DNA from: Labilithrix sp.
GTDB taxonomy: Bacteria; Myxococcota_A; Polyangia; Polyangiales; Polyangiaceae
Length of the DNA stretch: 64,000 bases
NCBI GenBank assembly: GCA_019637105.1
Contig: JAHBWF010000003.1
Coordinates: 1-64,000, forward strand
Direction of reading: 5' to 3'
The translations under genes and the position numbers were made by a program. The notes under the pieces were generated by a model that was given only the letters and a program-made list of their open reading frames with translations, made no database searches and was not told the DNA's origin. Below are positions 43,378-52,924 of the stretch, in pieces (the first letter of the stretch is position 1; every line of letters starts with the position of its first letter).

Positions 43378-44963
43378 CGCGAGCCCGCCGCGCATGGTGC
43401 GCCGCAGCATTCGCCGCGGCGCTGCTCGCCGCGCCGCGCGCGAGCGCGACCGGCTTCCACGAGATCGGCCAGGACTACCGCCCGCGCGACAAGACCGACG
43501 TCGAGCTCTCCGGCTACTTCCGGACGCGCGGCGAGGCCCTCTACAACCTCGACCTGGACCGCGGCCTCACGCCGTCCGGTCAGCCGCTCTTCCCGGTCTC
43601 GCAGGTCGATCCGCGCGCGCAGACGCTGACCCACTGGGACATGCGGCTCCGCACCGACGTCGCGCTCTACGCGCCCGGCTCGATGGTCGGCGTGAAGGCG
43701 CGCTTCGACGTGCTCGACAACCTCGCGCTCGGCAGCCTGCCCGACGGCGTGCCCTCCGCGGTCGCGACGCAGCGCTCGCCGGCCGACGTCCTCCGCGTCC
43801 GCCGCGCGTGGGGCGAGCTGCTCCTGCCCTTCGGGTTCCTCACCGCCGGCCGCATGGGCACGCACTGGGGGCTCGGCATGGTCGCGAACGGCGGCGACTG
43901 CCTCGACTGCGACAGCGCCGACGCCTCCGACCGCGTCGCGCTCATCACGCCGCTCGCCGGCCACATCTGGGCGCTCGCCTACGACTTCAGCGCCACCGGC
44001 CCCGTCGGCCAGCGCGCGCTCCAGAACCGCACGATCGATCTCGAGCGCACCACCAACGTGCGCACCGTGACGTTCGCCTGGCTCAACTGGAAGAGCGACG
44101 AGGTCCGCGCCCGCCGGATGAAGGCCGACAAGGCGACGGTCGAGTACGGCAGCTACATCACGCACCGCTGGCAGACGGACGACGTGCCGGGGACCTACCT
44201 ACCGGCGGCGCAGCCGCTCGATCCCTTCGCGAACGGCGGCGCCGGCGTCATGACGCGCGGCTTCCGCGCGAGCGCGCTCGACGGCTGGCTCAAGCTCACC
44301 TTCCCGTGGGCGCGGATCGAGGCCGAGGCCGCGCTCCTCACCGCGAGCATCGATCAGGGATCGCTCGTCCCCGGCGTCCTCCTGCGCGATCCGATCAAGA
44401 GCCGGCAGATCGGCGCGGTGCTCCAGAGCGACTTCGGCGCGCCCGAGGGCCGCTTCTCCGCCGGCCTCGACGCCGGCTACGCGAGCGGCGATCCGGCGCC
44501 CGGCTTCGGCGTCGTCCAGCGCCCCGGCGCCGCGGCCACGCAGCCGGGCGATCTCGACGGGCCGCAGGCGAACCCACGGCGCGACAACCGCATCGACAAC
44601 TTCCGCTTCCACTCCGACTACCGCATCGACCGCATCCTCTTCCGCGAGATCCTCGGCGCGGTGACCGACGCGGTCTACGCGCGACCGCACGCCCGAGTGA
44701 CGATCGCCTCGGCGAAGAGCGCGCAGCTCTCCGCCCACACCGCCGTCATCGCGTCGACCGCCGTGGAGAGCGCGTCCACGCCGTCCGGAAAGGCCCCGCT
44801 CGGCGTCGAGATCGACCCCTCGCTCGTCTTCCAGACCAAGGCGTTTCTCGCCGCGCTCGACTACGCCGTACTCTTCCCCCTCGCGGGCTTCGACAACGCC
44901 GTCTCCAACCTCTCGGCCAAGCCGGCGCAGCTCGTCCGTCTCCGGCTCAACTACCTCTTCTGA
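43374..44963 (+). CDS. TIGR04551-like outer-membrane protein
   Basis: GTG 43374 overlaps the previous stop as GTGA. The 529-aa protein has a signal peptide (WCAAAFAAALLAAPRASA) and many amphipathic beta strands (DVELSGYFRTRGEALYNLDLDRG, LRTDVALYAPGSMVGVKARFDVLDN, LPFGFLTAGRMGTHWGLGMVANGGDCLDCDSADASDRV), ending LVRLRLNYLF with the C-terminal Phe of outer-membrane barrels. The GRMGTHWGLGM..NGGDCLDCD segment is characteristic of the myxobacterial family TIGR04551. A large barrel or porin; substrate unknown. Confidence 0.8.
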   Translation: MTRARRAWCAAAFAAALLAAPRASATGFHEIGQDYRPRDKTDVELSGYFRTRGEALYNLDLDRGLTPSGQPLFPVSQVDPRAQTLTHWDMRLRTDVALYAPGSMVGVKARFDVLDNLALGSLPDGVPSAVATQRSPADVLRVRRAWGELLLPFGFLTAGRMGTHWGLGMVANGGDCLDCDSADASDRVALITPLAGHIWALAYDFSATGPVGQRALQNRTIDLERTTNVRTVTFAWLNWKSDEVRARRMKADKATVEYGSYITHRWQTDDVPGTYLPAAQPLDPFANGGAGVMTRGFRASALDGWLKLTFPWARIEAEAALLTASIDQGSLVPGVLLRDPIKSRQIGAVLQSDFGAPEGRFSAGLDAGYASGDPAPGFGVVQRPGAAATQPGDLDGPQANPRRDNRIDNFRFHSDYRIDRILFREILGAVTDAVYARPHARVTIASAKSAQLSAHTAVIASTAVESASTPSGKAPLGVEIDPSLVFQTKAFLAALDYAVLFPLAGFDNAVSNLSAKPAQLVRLRLNYLF

Positions 44964-44968
44964 CCCCC

Positions 44969-45817
44969 ATGCGCCTCCTCTCCCTCACCCTGATCGGCTC
45001 CGGCCTCGTCGTCGCGGCCTGCGGCGAAAACGAGACGCCCCTCCCCGCGAAGAGCCCGTACGTGTCGGCGGAGCCCGAGGCGCTGCCCTGCGTTCCCAAC
45101 CTCGACGGGAAGATCGAGGCGAGCGAGCTCTCGCCGCAGCTCGGCGTCGCCGCGACCTACCTCGTCTCGCCCGCCGGCGCGGAGCGCGCGGTCGATCTCG
45201 TCGGGACCGAGCGCGACGGCAAGCGCTCGTGGAGCCTCGGCCTCGACTTCGCGGACGATCAGGTCGCGCGGATCTCCGCGCAGAAGCTCGAGGGCAAGTG
45301 GTACGCCGCGGAGTTCGCGGGGCTCACGGACGCGATCGTCACGCCGATCGACGCCGGCGGCCTCACCGAGGGCATCTACACCCACGACGAGACCGCGTTC
45401 TCGCTCCACGGCGTCGCGTCCGCCTCGCCGGACGGCCCGAACAAGACGCTGCTCCGGTACGACCAGCCGATCGCCCTCTATCGCTTCCCGCTCGCGCCGG
45501 GCGTCGAATACTCGACGACGGGCGAGGTGAAGAACGGCACGTTCCGCGGGCTGCCGTACGCCGGTCGAGACACCTACGAGGTGAAGGTCGACGCCGCGGG
45601 CGAGCTCACGCTGCCCGACTTCACGGTCACGCAGGCGCTGCGCGTGAGGACGAAGGTGACCGTCTCGCCGGCCGCGGGTCAGGTGACGACGCAGCGTCAG
45701 ACGAGCTTCCTGTTCGAGTGCCTGGGGGAGCTCGCGCGCGCGACGAGCAAGCTCGACGAACCCGACGAAGATTTCACCACGGCGACCGAGCTCCGGAGGC
45801 TCGGCCTCGCCCCCTGA
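44969..45817 (+). CDS. Lipoprotein, paralogue of the gene at 41179
   Basis: The 282-aa protein has lipobox VVAAC and a beta-rich domain beginning LPCVPNLDGKIEASELSPQLGVAATYLV and ending LDEPDEDFTTATELRRLGLAP, co-linear with the lipoprotein at 41179. It starts 5 bp after the porin-like gene, so porin and lipoprotein likely form one functional pair at the outer membrane. Confidence 0.75.
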   Translation: MRLLSLTLIGSGLVVAACGENETPLPAKSPYVSAEPEALPCVPNLDGKIEASELSPQLGVAATYLVSPAGAERAVDLVGTERDGKRSWSLGLDFADDQVARISAQKLEGKWYAAEFAGLTDAIVTPIDAGGLTEGIYTHDETAFSLHGVASASPDGPNKTLLRYDQPIALYRFPLAPGVEYSTTGEVKNGTFRGLPYAGRDTYEVKVDAAGELTLPDFTVTQALRVRTKVTVSPAAGQVTTQRQTSFLFECLGELARATSKLDEPDEDFTTATELRRLGLAP

Positions 45818-45911
45818 CCCCGAGCCGCCGCCCGCCGAGCGCGGGCCGCCCGGACCGCTCCGGGCACGTACGAAGAGGCCCTGACGGCCGCACCGAAAGC
45901 GAGGAGACCCG

Positions 45912-46211
45912 ATGATCTGGGACCTGTGGAAGAAGGCCTTTTACGCGTGGGAAGACACGACCGCCAAGTACCTCGAGACCTGGATGAAGAGCCCGCTCTT
46001 GCTCGGACCGAGCGGCCTGATGCTCGGCGGCGCGATGAAGGCGAAGGCGGCCTACGACAAGGCCGCGTCGAACTGGGTCGGCAACCTCGGCCTCGCGACG
46101 AAGCGCGACCAGGAGCGCGCCCTCCACGTCCTCAACCAGCTCGAGAGCCGCATGATCGACCTCGAGGAGCGGCTCGCCGAGCTGAAGAGGAAGGACGACG
46201 GACGGACCTGA
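45912..46211 (+). CDS. PhaE/phasin-like small protein
   Basis: GAGGAG precedes ATG 45912. The 99-aa protein ([26 protein letters not shown], then [32 protein letters not shown]) resembles the C-terminal part of PhaE, the partner of class III PHA synthases, and of phasin-like proteins: amphipathic, no signal peptide, coiled-coil end. A Cys-type PhaC is encoded two genes downstream. It is much shorter than classical PhaE (~350 aa), so a phasin role is equally possible. Confidence 0.65.
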   Translation: MIWDLWKKAFYAWEDTTAKYLETWMKSPLLLGPSGLMLGGAMKAKAAYDKAASNWVGNLGLATKRDQERALHVLNQLESRMIDLEERLAELKRKDDGRT

Positions 46212-46335
46212 ACGAAGACGACAGGCACGACGACGCGCCGGCGGCGGCGCGCGAGCGGCCCCGCGCGCGGGGTCGTCGATCGGGGGCCCTCATGGCTCGC
46301 AACCACGACCACGAAGGATTACGCAGGAGCATCAC

Positions 46336-48120
46336 ATGGACGTCACGCCTTACCTGGAGCTGAAGATCGCACCGCGCGCCGTGTTCGACGCGCTCGCCGA
46401 ACGCAAGACGCGCGTTCGCTTCATGGTGCCGGTCCCCGGGACGAACGACTGGCGCGGCGTCACCTGGGGCGCGTTCGCGGACGAGATCCGCGAGCTCGCG
46501 CTGTTCTTGACGACCGTGACGAAGAGCGGCGACCGCGCCGCGGTCTACGCGCCGAACCGCGTCGAGTGGGCGAGCGCCTCGCTCGCGATCCAGGCGGCCG
46601 GCGGCGTGATGGTGCCGATCTATCCGGCGTCGACGGCCGAGCAGCTCGCGTACGTCGCGTCGCACTCGGACGCGAAGGTGATCTTCGTCGACACGCCGGC
46701 GCTCCTCGGGCGCGTGCTCGAGGCGTGGTCGGCGCTCGGCGCGGTCCAGCGCGTCGTCCTCCTCGACGACGGGCTCGACGCCGCGCGCGTCCACGAGTCG
46801 CTCCGCAAGAAGGGCGTCGCCGTGCCCTCCTTCGAGGAGGTCGCGAAGAAGGTCGTCACGATCGCCGCCGCCCGCGAGATCGGCGCCGCCAAGGACCGCG
46901 AGGATCCGAAGGCGTTCGAGCGCACGATGAGCGCGGTGTCGATGGACCAGTTCGGCGTCATGCTCTACACGAGCGGCACCTCGGGCAACCCGAAGGGCGT
47001 CCCGCTGACGCACAAGAACGTCGCCTCGAACGGGAGCGACTGGCTCAAGTGCCTCGCGCCGCTGCTCGACGAGGGCGCGGTCGACATCCTGTGGCTCCCG
47101 ATGAGCCACATCTTCGGCTTCGGCGAGATGTGCATCGGCAACGCCCTCGGCTGGACGACCTACCTCTCCGATCCGGCGACCTGCCTCAGCCGCCTGCCCG
47201 AGGTGAAGCCGACGGTCTTCTTCAGCGTGCCGTCGCACTGGGAGAAGCTCGCGATCCAGTCGATGCACGAGCCCTCGCCCGAGGCGAGGCTCGAGAAATA
47301 CAAGGCCACCACGGGCGGGCGCCTCCGCTTCTGCCTCTCGGGCGGCGCGGGCCTGAAGCGCGAGGTGAAGGACTTCTTCTACGCGTGCGGCCTCCTCCTG
47401 GTCGAGGGCTACGGGCTGACCGAGACCTCGCCCACGCTGACGATGAACCGACCGGAAGCCTTCCGCTTCGACTCGGTCGGCAAGCCGTTCCCCTCGGTCG
47501 AGCTCCGCCTCGCCGAGGACGGCGAGATCCTCGCGCGGGGTCCGAACGTCTTCTCCGGCTACCACAAGGATCCGGACGCGACGCGCGAGGCCTTCACCGA
47601 CGACGGCTGGTTCAAGACCGGCGACGTCGGCCGCTTCACCGAGGACGGCTTCCTCCAGATCATCGACCGCAAGAAGGACATCCTCGTCACCGCCGGCGGC
47701 AAGAACGTCCCGCCGGCGAACATCGAGCTCCGCTTCCGGGACGACCCGTTCATCTCGAACGTCGTCGTCTACGGCGAGGCGAAGAAGTTCCTCGTCGCCG
47801 GCGTGTGGCTCAACGAGGAGGCCGTCGCCGCGCAGGTCGCCGACGTCGCCGCGGAGGGCCGCGACGCCGCGAAGCGTGCGCTCGTCCAGAAGCGCATCGA
47901 TCAGGTGAACACCCAGCTCGCGAGCTACGAGACGATCAAGAAATTCGCGATCATCGGCGACCCGCTCACGGTCGAGGCCGAGCTCCTCACGCCGTCGCTC
48001 AAGATCCGGCGGAAGAAGGTCTACGATCGCTTCCACGACCTCTTCGAGGCCCTCTACGAGGACACGCGCGGAGCGGCGGCCGAAGGCGGGAGAGGCGGGG
48101 CGCCGGCGGCGGGGGCCTGA
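46336..48120 (+). CDS. Long-chain acyl-CoA synthetase (AMP-forming)
   Basis: The 594-aa protein has the ANL motifs [81 protein letters not shown] and a C-terminal [16 protein letters not shown] is just upstream of the ATG. Placed between the PhaE-like gene and phaC, it may supply acyl-CoA to PHA synthesis or reuse released hydroxy acids; this is inference. Confidence 0.9.
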   Translation: MDVTPYLELKIAPRAVFDALAERKTRVRFMVPVPGTNDWRGVTWGAFADEIRELALFLTTVTKSGDRAAVYAPNRVEWASASLAIQAAGGVMVPIYPASTAEQLAYVASHSDAKVIFVDTPALLGRVLEAWSALGAVQRVVLLDDGLDAARVHESLRKKGVAVPSFEEVAKKVVTIAAAREIGAAKDREDPKAFERTMSAVSMDQFGVMLYTSGTSGNPKGVPLTHKNVASNGSDWLKCLAPLLDEGAVDILWLPMSHIFGFGEMCIGNALGWTTYLSDPATCLSRLPEVKPTVFFSVPSHWEKLAIQSMHEPSPEARLEKYKATTGGRLRFCLSGGAGLKREVKDFFYACGLLLVEGYGLTETSPTLTMNRPEAFRFDSVGKPFPSVELRLAEDGEILARGPNVFSGYHKDPDATREAFTDDGWFKTGDVGRFTEDGFLQIIDRKKDILVTAGGKNVPPANIELRFRDDPFISNVVVYGEAKKFLVAGVWLNEEAVAAQVADVAAEGRDAAKRALVQKRIDQVNTQLASYETIKKFAIIGDPLTVEAELLTPSLKIRRKKVYDRFHDLFEALYEDTRGAAAEGGRGGAPAAGA

Positions 48121-48173
48121 GGCGCCCCGCTGGGCTATCCTCACCTCCGCTCCACCTCGAGACCGGTCGACCC

Positions 48174-49304
48174 ATGAAGCGTCTCAAGAACCTCGCATCC
48201 CTCCTCACGCGGCCGCGCCCGCCCGTCGGCACCACGCCGGCGGACGTCGTGCACCGCGAGAACAAGTGGCGCCTGCTTCGCTACCGGCCGGACCCCGGCC
48301 GGGCGCAGAAGCTCCAGACGCCCGTCTTGCTCGTCCCGTCGCTGATCAACCGGCACTACGTGATGGACCTGCTCCCCGGGAAGAGCATGGCCCAGGATCT
48401 CGTCGCCGCGGGCCACGACGTCTATTGCATCGACTGGGGCACGCCGGGAGACGAGGACCGCTTCGTCGACTTCGACGAGGTCTGCGACAGGTACCTCGGC
48501 CGCGCGATCCGCCACGTGGCGCGGACCTCACCGAGGAACAAGACCCACGTCCTCGGCTACTGCCTCGGCGGGACGCTCGCGACGATCCACACGGCCGCCC
48601 GGCCGGAGCACGTCGCGTCGCTCTTCCTCCTCGCGGCGCCGGTGTCCTTCACGGACGAGGGGGCGCTCGCCGCCTGGACGCGGAGCCCGCAGTTCAACGT
48701 CGGCTCGATCGTCCAGGGCTTCGGCAACGTCCCGTGGCAGCTCATGCAGAGCGCGTTTCACATGCTCCGCCCCACGCTCACGATGGCGAAGGCCGTCGGC
48801 GTGATCGATCGCGCCGCCAACGACGAGTTCCTCGACGGCTTCCTCGCGCTCGAGACGTGGGGCAACGACAACGTCGCGTTCCCCGGCGAGTGCTACCGGC
48901 AGTACATCGAGCAGCTCTACCGCGGCGACGCGCTCATGCAGGGGACGTTCTCGCTCTCCGGGATCCCGGCGCGGCTCGAGAACATCGAGTGCCCCGTCAC
49001 GTCGGTCGTCTTCGAGCACGACAACATCGTGCCCTGGCAGAGCGCCGCGGCGCTCGTCGACCGCGTCTCCTCGAAGGACAAGGTGCTGCTCAAGCTGCCG
49101 GGCGGGCACGTCGGCGCGGTGGTCTCGAAGGCGGCGCAGAAGAACCTGTGGCCGAAGATGAGCGCGTTCTGGGCCGAGCGCGACGACGCCGCGCCCGAGC
49201 CGAAGCGCGCTCCTCCGCCGGCTCCGTCGGCGCCGCGCCAGAAGCGGCCCGCGCGCGCGGCCAAGCCGTCGCGCCCGAAGTCGAAGGCCTCGGCCACCGG
49301 CTGA
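48174..49304 (+). CDS. phaC: Class III-type PHA synthase PhaC
   Basis: The 376-aa protein has the synthase lipase box GYCLGGT with nucleophile Cys130, Asp283 (EHDNIVPW) and His312 (GGHVGAV). YCIDWGTPGDEDRFVDFDEV and FPGECYRQYIEQLYRGD are also visible. Length fits class III PhaC (~355 aa) plus a Lys/Pro/Ala tail. It polymerises hydroxyacyl-CoA at the granule surface. It lies 53 bp after the acyl-CoA synthetase and is the catalytically canonical counterpart of the Ser-type homologue at 37718. Confidence 0.9.
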   Translation: MKRLKNLASLLTRPRPPVGTTPADVVHRENKWRLLRYRPDPGRAQKLQTPVLLVPSLINRHYVMDLLPGKSMAQDLVAAGHDVYCIDWGTPGDEDRFVDFDEVCDRYLGRAIRHVARTSPRNKTHVLGYCLGGTLATIHTAARPEHVASLFLLAAPVSFTDEGALAAWTRSPQFNVGSIVQGFGNVPWQLMQSAFHMLRPTLTMAKAVGVIDRAANDEFLDGFLALETWGNDNVAFPGECYRQYIEQLYRGDALMQGTFSLSGIPARLENIECPVTSVVFEHDNIVPWQSAAALVDRVSSKDKVLLKLPGGHVGAVVSKAAQKNLWPKMSAFWAERDDAAPEPKRAPPPAPSAPRQKRPARAAKPSRPKSKASATG

Positions 49305-49326
49305 CGCCCCGCCGCGCGAGCCGCGC

Positions 49327-49854
49327 TCACTGAGCGCAGGCGCGCAAGGGCTCGCACTCCGGCGCGCTCAAGATCGCGAGCGCGCACGGGTCCTTGGCGT
49401 CGAGCTTGAGGCAGGCCTCGACCTCGGCGATCGTCGCCGCGCACGAAGGCAGGTTCATGCGCTGAACGCAGGCGGCCTGGTCCTTCGGCGTCGACACGCT
49501 GACGCCGTCGTCGCACTTCGTCGTCTTGCCGTAGCCGCCGCTGACGTCGGCCTGCCAGTCGCAGAGCTGCTTCTTCTCGGAGGCCGAGAGCTCGCCGACG
49601 GTCTTGTCGGGATCGACGCCCGACGTCGCGGCGGGCGTCGACGGCGTCTTGTCGTCCTCGTCCGCGTCCGCGTCGCCGTCCGACGGATCGTCCGGCGACG
49701 ACGACGGCGGGGGCAGCGACGGATTGCCCGTCTTTTCCGCGTCTTCCGTGCCGTCCCGCGTCGCGGGCGGGTTCGGGTATTCCTCCGTGGTGCAGGCCGC
49801 GAGGACGCAGGCGAACGACAAGCAAGACAGGCAGGCGAGGACGGACAGGCGCAT
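49327..49854 (-). CDS. Cys-containing lipoprotein, unknown
   Basis: From ATG 49854 the 175-aa protein has a lipoprotein signal (CLSCLSFACVLAAC), an Asp/Ser/Pro-rich linker and a small domain with regularly spaced Cys (KKQLCDWQADVSGGYGKTTKC, AACVQRMNLPSC, VEACLKLDAKDPC, PECEPLRAC). I know this pattern from uncharacterised myxobacterial lipoproteins. It converges with phaC. Confidence 0.65.
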   Translation of the reverse strand: MRLSVLACLSCLSFACVLAACTTEEYPNPPATRDGTEDAEKTGNPSLPPPSSSPDDPSDGDADADEDDKTPSTPAATSGVDPDKTVGELSASEKKQLCDWQADVSGGYGKTTKCDDGVSVSTPKDQAACVQRMNLPSCAATIAEVEACLKLDAKDPCALAILSAPECEPLRACAQ

Positions 49855-50289
49855 CGAAGACCTCTCGGGCGAAGCGGCGCGCCACGTGCGCGCGAGCAAG
49901 GCCTTGGACGACGCGGCTCCGGAGAGATTCACGATCGCGCGCGATCGTCGTGTTCGTTTTCCGGGCGTCCCCCCCCGCGGCTGCGCGATCGCAGGCGATC
50001 GCTCCGCACGATCCGAGCCGCGGCCCGCGAGCGCCGCGGTCGCACGCGACCGCCGAGGCCACATACATGCATTGCGCATTCATTTCGACGCTGGCGAGCG
50101 ATCGCGCATCGCGCGGCTTCGAGGTTCGGGCTGCAGGAACGCCTCAACCCCTCCTCGATCGTGGCGAGATCGAGCGTCGGAGCGCCCTCCGTCGTCCTGT
50201 CGTCGATGACTTGGACGGGGCGCGCCGGGTGCAGGGGCGCGCCCCGCGAAACCTGTCACTCACGTGGCAGGAACTCCTCGGAGGACACG
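49855..50289. other. Divergent intergenic region with an 18-bp palindrome
   Basis: No supported gene. ACGATCGCGC-GCGATCGT-type palindrome (18 bp, perfect) at 49931-49948, with several more GATCGC words on either side. It should contain the promoters of the lipoprotein (left) and the CsbD gene (right), but no clear -35/-10 pair is visible. Confidence 0.4.
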
Positions 50290-50514
50290 ATGAACTGGGA
50301 ACGCGTCGAAGGTCAGTGGCATCAGCTGAAGGGCGAGCTCAAGTCGAAGTGGGCGAAGCTCACGGACGACGATCTCAAACACGTGGGCGGCAAGAAGGAG
50401 CAGCTGATCGGCAAGCTTCAGGAGCGCTACGGCGTCATGAAGGAGGAGGCCGAGCGGCAGGTCAACGAGTGGGTCGCCAAGCTCGACGCCCGCAACCCGA
50501 ACCGCTCTCACTGA
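50290..50514 (+). CDS. CsbD family stress protein
   Basis: GGAGG is 6 bp before the ATG. The 74-aa protein (MNWERVEGQWHQLKGELKSKWAKLTDDDL, GKKEQLIGKLQERYGVMKEEAERQVNEW) is a complete CsbD/YjbJ domain, a hydrophilic helical protein often induced by general stress. Its molecular function is not established. Confidence 0.9.
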   Translation: MNWERVEGQWHQLKGELKSKWAKLTDDDLKHVGGKKEQLIGKLQERYGVMKEEAERQVNEWVAKLDARNPNRSH

Positions 50515-50796
50515 CGCAGGTGTGATTGACGAGGCCGGCGGCTCATCGAACCGCCGCGCCTCGACAGTCTTTCACGTCGCGCAGCGCGCAGGCGCGCAGC
50601 GCGAACGTCGCGAACGCGCACGACGCGCGCGAGCGAGGGCGACGGCTCGAGGGCGCGGCGCCGCGACGAGGCGAGCGCGCGACGATCGCTGGAGCATCGG
50701 AGCGCTGCGATCGCCTCGCGCGATGCGTGAGCGGATCACGGCCGCGATCGCGCCGTCGTCCTCCGTTTCGGGTGAGCGCGCGAAGCTCCGGTGCAC

Positions 50797-50897
50797 GCGC
50801 CGCTCGTCGAGCGGCGTGGGCGGGGACGCGCTCCGATCCGGCTCATCGCGCCGCTCGTCGAGCGGCGTGGGCGGGGACGCGCCCGATCCGGCGCATC
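50797..50897. repeat. Two direct repeats of about 51 bp with internal hairpins
   Basis: Copies begin at 50797 and 50848 and share nearly all 49-51 positions. Each holds an inverted repeat CGCCGCT-CGTCG-AGCGGCG. They lie in the otherwise empty 50515-50945 gap upstream of a lipoprotein gene. Confidence 0.85.
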
Positions 50898-50945
50898 GCA
50901 CCGCAGCCGAGGCTCGTGAACGATCCGCGCTAAGATGCGCGGTCG

Positions 50946-51542
50946 ATGGCCCCCTCGCGACTCGCGGTCCTCCCGCTCCTCGTCCTGTTCTCCCTCGCCG
51001 CGCTCGACGGCTGCTCGGACGATCCCACGTCGGCGGACGGCGCGGACGCCGGCGCGGGCGACGCCGCGTCCACGAGGGACGGCGGCGGGGGCACGGACAC
51101 CGATCCGCCCGACGAGGACTCCGGCGACGGCCGGGACCGCCGCGACGGCGGCGAGGAGGGAGGCGTGGAGGACAGCGGGGCGTGCACCGGCCCGATCGTC
51201 ACCACGCCGGGCGAGACGTGCGTAGGCTTCGGCGCCAAGGCCCAGACCTGCGATCCGGCCTGCGGTCAGCCGTACGGCTACGTCTGCTTCGAGGGCGCGC
51301 CGCCGGGCTTCGCGGGCTGCCGCCGCGTGAGCGACTCGGCCCTCGGCCAGACCTACTGCTGCCCGAACAACGCGTGCGTCGCCCAGCCGGACCAGGACGC
51401 GATGTGCAACGGAACGGCCGGCAAGCCGCATCGCTTCCAGTGCCCGCCGAACGGCAGCGGCGGCAACGTCGCTCCGCCCGCGGGCTGCGCCGAGGTGGGC
51501 TCGGGCGAATCCGAGGTCGAGAAGTTCTACTGCTGCCCCTGA
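50946..51542 (+). CDS. Cys-rich lipoprotein, unknown
   Basis: The 198-aa protein has lipobox LDGC, a ~50-residue Asp/Gly/Thr linker and a domain with about 14 Cys (CTGPIVTTPGETCVGFGAKAQTCDPACG, YCCPNNACV, and a terminal FYCCP). It is secreted and likely disulfide-bonded. Family not recognised. Confidence 0.65.
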   Translation: MAPSRLAVLPLLVLFSLAALDGCSDDPTSADGADAGAGDAASTRDGGGGTDTDPPDEDSGDGRDRRDGGEEGGVEDSGACTGPIVTTPGETCVGFGAKAQTCDPACGQPYGYVCFEGAPPGFAGCRRVSDSALGQTYCCPNNACVAQPDQDAMCNGTAGKPHRFQCPPNGSGGNVAPPAGCAEVGSGESEVEKFYCCP

Positions 51543-51614
51543 GGCCGCGCGCCCACGCGCGACGAGCCGCTCACGCTTCGCCCACGCGCGGGCGATCGCG
51601 CTCCACCCGACGGG

Positions 51615-52757
51615 CTACTTCGGGCCGACGCCCTTGCAGCCGACGAGCGCTTCGATCTTCGTCCCCTGCGCCGCGTTCGCGGTGTCGCAGACCGCCTTGC
51701 AGAGGATGATCTTCGCCGGCTTGGCCGGGTCGTCGTAGTACCAACCCGTCGGGTTCGCCGCGCACTTCGACTCGTCGGTCACCTGGACGAGCGTCTCCGC
51801 CGCCTTGCCCGCGGGCGTCATGCGGACCTGGACCTTCGTCGGATCGGCGGCTTCGGCCGTGGGGTAGCCGAGCTCGCAGGCGAGGCGGTCGACGATGCCC
51901 TTGCCGATGTTGTCGAGCACGCTCGAATAGTCCGGCTTGCAGACCGACTCGATGAGGCCGCCGGTGAGGAGCGCGAGCTTCTGGTACCCGACCCCGGGCC
52001 CGTCCGCCGTGTTGCACCGGGTCGTCGACGGCGCCGTCGTCCCCTCCGTCCAGCCGCAGATCCCGTGGAAGACGTAGTTGCGCTTCGCCGCCGTCCCGAA
52101 CTGCCCGGCGCCCTTGGCGATGAGGCTCGCGTCGAACGCCACGTCGTTGGTCTCGCTGCGCCCGTCGTCGGACAGGCCGATCACGACCTTGAAGGCGTCG
52201 TCACGGAGGTCGTCGCCCCACGCGAGGCTCGCGTTGTTGCTGTCGTACGTGGAGAGGATCGAATTGAAGATGTCGCTGCTCCCGACGCTCCGATCGATGT
52301 GACGGAAGATCGGGGGGTTGTCGGCGCAGCCCGGCTTGGCGAGCGGCTCCGGCACGCAGATCTTGTTGCCGCCGCCGGTCTTCCTGACGATGAGGATGAC
52401 GTGGTAGTCGAGCCCGCTGCCGCCGAGCTTCGCGACGAAGTTGTTGATGTTCGTCTGAACGCCGGCCATCTCCTGGTTCATGCTGCCGGAGTTGTCGATG
52501 GCGAAGATGATGTCGACCTTCGGCTTCGTCGTCTGAGCGACGCTGCCGGCGCAGGTCGCGCCGTCACCGTCGCCGTCGCCGTCTCCGTCGTTGCCGCTGG
52601 AGCCGAAGCCGCTCGACGAGCCCTTCCCTTCGCCGTCGTCACCTCCGGTGACGTCGTCCGGAAACGTCGTCGACGAGTCGCTGCCGCAGGCGGCGAGGAG
52701 GAGACAACCCGAGACGGTGAGCGAGGCGAGGACACGTGCGACGATCATCGTCGACAT
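51615..52757 (-). CDS. VWA-domain lipoprotein
   Basis: From ATG 52757 the 380-aa protein has lipobox LLAAC and a Gly/Ser/Asp linker with a DGDGDGDG run. A VWA domain starts at KVDIIFAIDNSGSMNQEM (intact MIDAS DxSxS) and contains VVIGLSDDGRSETND. A C-terminal Cys-containing region (CELGYPT, CAANPTGWYYDD, ILCKAVCDTANAAQG) follows. Such myxobacterial proteins are surface VWA lipoproteins, probably for metal-dependent protein contacts. Confidence 0.85.
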   Translation of the reverse strand: MSTMIVARVLASLTVSGCLLLAACGSDSSTTFPDDVTGGDDGEGKGSSSGFGSSGNDGDGDGDGDGATCAGSVAQTTKPKVDIIFAIDNSGSMNQEMAGVQTNINNFVAKLGGSGLDYHVILIVRKTGGGNKICVPEPLAKPGCADNPPIFRHIDRSVGSSDIFNSILSTYDSNNASLAWGDDLRDDAFKVVIGLSDDGRSETNDVAFDASLIAKGAGQFGTAAKRNYVFHGICGWTEGTTAPSTTRCNTADGPGVGYQKLALLTGGLIESVCKPDYSSVLDNIGKGIVDRLACELGYPTAEAADPTKVQVRMTPAGKAAETLVQVTDESKCAANPTGWYYDDPAKPAKIILCKAVCDTANAAQGTKIEALVGCKGVGPK

Positions 52758-52924
52758 GATGACAAGACCTCGACCGTGAGACCGGAGAAAATTGCGTCTC
52801 AACTCAAACAGCTGCGCGCTCCTGCGCACAAAACCGACACGGCCCCTGAGCCGCGAAGACCTCGGTCTCCGGAGCACCACCCAGGTCGCCCGACGAGGAG
52901 GCGAAGAGCGCGCCGCGGTCCTGC

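Noticed and set aside
49931-49948. GATCGC-rich palindrome as an origin or attachment site
   Set aside because: No DnaA-box series, replication genes, integrase or tRNA is nearby. The word GATCGC is common in this genome's intergenic DNA.
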